This document shows, in pieces, positions 6,015 to 7,053 of a DNA stretch of 7,053 nucleotides (positions are counted from its first letter, which is position 1; the number at the start of each line of letters is the position of its first letter). The translations under genes and the position numbers were made by a program. The notes below the pieces were generated by a model that searched no databases, was not told the origin of the DNA, and saw nothing but the letters and a program-made list of their open reading frames with translations. This DNA comes from Bacteroidales bacterium UBA2198 (lineage in GTDB: Bacteria > Bacteroidota > Bacteroidia > Bacteroidales > VadinHA17): assembly GCA_002328625.1 (NCBI GenBank), contig DCVC01000344.1, positions 1-7,053 on the forward strand, in the 5' to 3' direction.

Positions 6015-6806
6015 ATGAAACACAGGCTGATCATATTGCTAACCCTGATAATAGCAGGCTGCAGTTCAAACAACAACGACATGAAGAAAATAGTTTTTCT
6101 ACATCACAGTACGGGTGAATCCATTTGGAAAGGGAGTACCAACAGGTACGTTTATAAACTAACCGGTAAGGGCGATGTACAGAAGTTCTTCAGCGCATAT
6201 AACAGAAAGAACAAAACCAGCTACGAGATAAGCGCCATTAATTTTCCGAAGAGCTCCCCATATGGCTGGAATAATTACCCCTATGATTATTACAACATCT
6301 GGGTAAGAAATGCCGGTCCAGAGTCATTTATGGAAGAACCCACGCTTGAGATTCTGACCAATCAATATGATGTTATTATCTTTAAGCACTGTTTCCCCGT
6401 CAGCAGGATCAATGCCGATACAGGATCCCCTGATATAAACTCCGAAGTGAAAAGTATCGAAAACTACAAGCTGCAGTACGATGCTTTAAAAAGGAAAATG
6501 CATGAATTCCCGGAGAATAAATTCATTGTCTGGACACCTGCTGCAAACACAAAGCTGAAGTCAAAAGAAGACGAAGCTTTAAGAACCCGGGATTTCCATG
6601 ACTGGGTGGTAAACGAATGGGACGAAATGGGGGACAATATCTTCATCTGGGATTTCTACAACTACGAAACTGAAGGAGGGCTGTATCTTACCGATGCGAA
6701 TGCTCACAGTCCCGATAACTCACATCCCAGCGTTGAATTTTCAGCACGGGTTGCGCCGCTGTTCGGTCAGTTTATAGTTGATGTCATTGAATCAAAAATC
6801 AACTAA
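6015..6806 (+). CDS. SGNH/GDSL-hydrolase-like lipoprotein
   Basis: From the ATG at 6015 the product is 263 residues. A TTG at 6000 would add only MGKFD and is less likely. The leader MKHRLIILLTLIIAGC is a lipoprotein signal with Cys16 as the lipid anchor, followed by a polar SSNNND linker. The mature part begins KKIVFLHHSTGESIW (24-38), which fits SGNH block I with Ser32 as the candidate nucleophile although the classical GDS is absent. Near the end, HSPDNSHPS (230-239) contains the block V pattern DxxH (Asp234, His237). FKHCFPVS (123-130) and WTPAAN (173-178) lie on predicted core strands. SGNH enzymes act as esterases or acyltransferases, often on acetylated glycans. The next gene, 29 bases downstream, encodes an acyltransferase, which supports a role in surface glycan acylation; this is inference. 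The triad assignment is by motif reading only, so the fold call is fair and the activity uncertain. Confidence 0.7.
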   Translation: MKHRLIILLTLIIAGCSSNNNDMKKIVFLHHSTGESIWKGSTNRYVYKLTGKGDVQKFFSAYNRKNKTSYEISAINFPKSSPYGWNNYPYDYYNIWVRNAGPESFMEEPTLEILTNQYDVIIFKHCFPVSRINADTGSPDINSEVKSIENYKLQYDALKRKMHEFPENKFIVWTPAANTKLKSKEDEALRTRDFHDWVVNEWDEMGDNIFIWDFYNYETEGGLYLTDANAHSPDNSHPSVEFSARVAPLFGQFIVDVIESKIN

Positions 6807-6835
6807 GCGTTTGGTTAAATACTCAATATCGACTA

Positions 6836-7053
6836 ATGAACGTCAGGGCAGTTTTTCACCGTTTGCATATCAAGTTACTGGAAAAATCCAGTAACAAAAC
6901 AAAAATCAGATACCTGCGAAAACAGGGAATGAAGATCGGTGAGAATTGCGTTATCGGAACAATGAACTTTTCAACTGAACCTTACCTTATTGAGATAGGT
7001 GACCATGTTGCAATTGCTGACGATACAGAGATTGTAACGCATGACGGAGGTGT
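6836..7053 (+). CDS. Left-handed beta-helix (hexapeptide) acyltransferase, N-terminal part
   Basis: The frame opens at ATG 6836 and runs off the window, leaving 72 codons. The first 30 or so residues are basic and helix-like (FHRLHIKLLEKSSNKTKIRYL). From residue about 29 the sequence follows the hexapeptide acyltransferase pattern: RKQGMKIGENCVIG, then PYLIEIGDHVAIADD and TEIVTHDGGV. The phrase THDGGV is typical of WbbJ/Maa-type O-acetyltransferases that modify sugars in O-antigen and capsule clusters. The usual length of such enzymes is about 180-220 residues, so roughly two thirds is missing here. The gene follows the SGNH-like lipoprotein by 29 bases on the same strand, so co-transcription is likely. 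An alternative start would be the ATG at residue 32, but the preceding helix is common in this family. The substrate cannot be told. Confidence 0.85.
   Translation, partial: MNVRAVFHRLHIKLLEKSSNKTKIRYLRKQGMKIGENCVIGTMNFSTEPYLIEIGDHVAIADDTEIVTHDGG
6874..6895 (+). repeat. Perfect 8-bp inverted repeat inside the acyltransferase 5' end
   Basis: GTTACTGG (6874-6881) and CCAGTAAC (6888-6895) are exact reverse complements around the 6-base loop AAAAAT. The repeat covers codons about 13-20 of the acyltransferase. The hairpin would form in the mRNA close to the start. No T tract follows, so it is not a normal terminator. Confidence 0.6.

Overview
The window looks like a chromosomal segment of a Bacteroidota bacterium. 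The evidence is a type IX secretion (T9SS) type A sorting domain, three copies of the Fib_succ_major / FISUMP paralogous domain, two lipoproteins with Bacteroidota-style leaders, and a general lack of Shine-Dalgarno sites apart from one strong exception. All recognisable genes lie on the + strand. No tRNA, rRNA, CRISPR array or intact insertion sequence is visible.

Layout. (1) Positions 1-383 hold the 3' end of a FISUMP-domain gene whose start is outside the window. (2) Positions 477-1757 hold a FISUMP lipoprotein that carries two tandem copies of a roughly 96-residue beta-rich (fibronectin III-like) module before its FISUMP domain. Its C-terminal domain is a clear paralogue of the first gene. 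A hairpin plus T-rich stretch follows at 1779-1815. (3) Positions 1758-2499 contain no intact gene. They hold a possible decayed reading frame and then a run of hairpins ending in nine T residues (2190-2298), which could be a small RNA or a terminator region. (4) Positions 2500-4482 are a two-gene unit with a 6-base gap: a small secreted protein with a T9SS C-terminal sorting domain, then a 495-residue secreted protein combining phage tail-fibre-like repeats with a C-terminal FISUMP domain. (5) Positions 4610-5689 are a strongly AT-rich radical SAM protein with an extra C-terminal cysteine cluster, closed by a good intrinsic terminator. (6) Positions 6015-7053 start a new unit: a lipoprotein resembling SGNH/GDSL hydrolases, then the beginning of a left-handed beta-helix acyltransferase that runs off the end.

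How the genes may work together. The first two thirds encode exported surface proteins. The last third looks like the edge of a glycan or surface-polymer gene cluster, because an SGNH-like lipoprotein next to a hexapeptide acyltransferase fits O-acylation or deacylation chemistry. The radical SAM protein sits between the two groups, and its substrate cannot be told from the sequence. I see no single obvious new system. The best candidates for follow-up are the structured non-coding stretch at 2190-2298, the fibre-FISUMP/T9SS pair, and the compositionally distinct radical SAM gene.
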